Shown: positions 31,763 to 32,227 of the stretch, one piece after another
Layout of the letters: every line of letters begins with the position of its first letter
How positions within the stretch are numbered: position 1 is the first letter of the stretch
Origin: Verrucomicrobiota bacterium
GTDB lineage: Bacteria; Verrucomicrobiota; Verrucomicrobiia; Limisphaerales; JACQFS01
NCBI GenBank assembly: GCA_016199935.1
Contig: JACQFS010000148.1
Location: forward strand, 1 to 32,227
DNA: 32,227 bases
Direction of reading: 5' to 3'
Position numbers and translations under genes: made by a program
Notes under the pieces: generated by a model
Told to the model about the DNA's origin: nothing
What the model saw: only the letters and a program-made list of their open reading frames with translations
Databases searched by the model: none

Positions 31763-32227
31763 TGGCTAAGTGTCAATCGGGCGTGGCCGACGTGGCGCGG
31801 ATTGTCGCTCGCGCTGGGCATGGCGGCGGCGTTCGACGCGCGCGCCGGCCAGCCGGAACCGCCGGCGGTGCCGCATTTCCTCGGCGCGACCTCGTGCAGC
31901 AGCTCCGGCTGTCACGGCGGCGCGAGTGAAAAGCTGAATCAAAACCTCGTCTGGTCCACGCGCGACTTCCACTCCTTCCGACCTTACGCGACGCTCACCA
32001 CCGCGCGCTCGAAACAGATCGCCGACGCCGCGAAACTCGGCGACGCCACCCAGGCCGCGCAATGCACCGTGTGCCACGCGCCGCTGGAAAATGTTCCGCC
32101 GACGCAGCGCGGCACGCAGTTCAGTGCGCGCGAAGCGATCTCGTGCGAGAGTTGCCACGGCCCGGCCGAGGAATGGTTTCGTTTCCACACGCGCCCCGAC
32201 ATTTCCCACGGCGATCGCGTTCAGGCC
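31751..32227 (+). CDS. Multihaem c-type cytochrome (c554-like), truncated by window end
   Basis: Open from GTG 31751 to the end of the window (159 residues so far), so the 3' end is missing. A signal peptide is present (SVNRAWPTWRGLSLALGMAAAFDARAG). A CX4CH motif CSSSGCH at about residues 48-54 is followed by CTVCH and CESCH. The arrangement FLGATSC...SGCHGG...FHSFRPYATL...CTVCHAPLE...SCESCHGPAEEW is that of octahaem/tetrahaem c554-type cytochromes; the CX4CH form of the first motif is known in such families. It starts only 31 bases from the flavoprotein gene on the other strand and so is likely part of the same electron-transfer cluster. Confidence 0.85.
   Translation, partial: MASKWLSVNRAWPTWRGLSLALGMAAAFDARAGQPEPPAVPHFLGATSCSSSGCHGGASEKLNQNLVWSTRDFHSFRPYATLTTARSKQIADAAKLGDATQAAQCTVCHAPLENVPPTQRGTQFSAREAISCESCHGPAEEWFRFHTRPDISHGDRVQA

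Overview
The window looks like a GC-rich chromosomal segment of a Verrucomicrobiota bacterium, probably near Pedosphaerales/Limisphaerales. This is inferred from style, not from a marker gene: secreted Ig-like and NHL-repeat proteins with the C-terminal sandwich tails common in that phylum, a NamZ/DUF1343 muramidase, a FecR-TPR-beta-barrel protein beside a CHASE2 cyclase, few Shine-Dalgarno sites, and many short palindromic intergenic repeats. No rRNA, tRNA, CRISPR array, integrase or transposase was seen.

Layout. 1-2.4 kb: an oligopeptide ABC permease (OppC/DppC type), a small EF-hand protein, a 700-bp repeat-rich gap with an array of eleven 21-bp palindromic units, and a small lipoprotein. 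2.4-7.5 kb: housekeeping and signalling genes, namely NamZ-like muramidase, a soluble receiver-histidine kinase hybrid, a GalE-type epimerase and a TetA-like MFS exporter, separated by a strong terminator and REP-like hairpins. 7.7-15.4 kb: a tightly packed minus-strand operon of an outer-membrane beta-barrel protein, a ten-heme cytochrome fused to LVIVD repeats, and an NHL-repeat protein. Divergent from it is a secreted protein with two GlcG/HbpS (haem-binding type) domains. 17.2-17.9 kb: a small gene overlapping a nucleotidyltransferase broken by an apparent 8-bp deletion at its active-site motif. 17.9-23.4 kb: FecR-TPR-barrel protein and CHASE2 cyclase. 23.5-26.0 kb: a large secreted Ig-domain protein.

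26.2-31.7 kb: a second tightly coupled minus-strand redox operon. In transcription order it encodes a membrane-anchored FAD/NAD(P)H oxidoreductase with a 2Fe-2S domain, a protein fusing two cyclic-nucleotide-binding-type domains to a four-cluster ferredoxin, a membrane protein with two H-X13-H pairs (predicted di-haem b), and a membrane-anchored ten-haem c-type cytochrome with an unusual cysteine-rich cytosolic N-terminus. A multihaem c554-like cytochrome begins divergently and runs off the window.

The strongest candidates for undescribed biology are these two multihaem modules. The first could be an outer-membrane electron conduit. The second could be a transmembrane redox complex whose ferredoxin subunit carries a cyclic-nucleotide sensor, with a class III cyclase encoded about 6 kb away. 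Several genes also share a near-leaderless promoter layout (TTGnnn, 17 bp, TAnnnn, then a start codon 5-10 nt later). All functions are inferred from sequence motifs read by eye.
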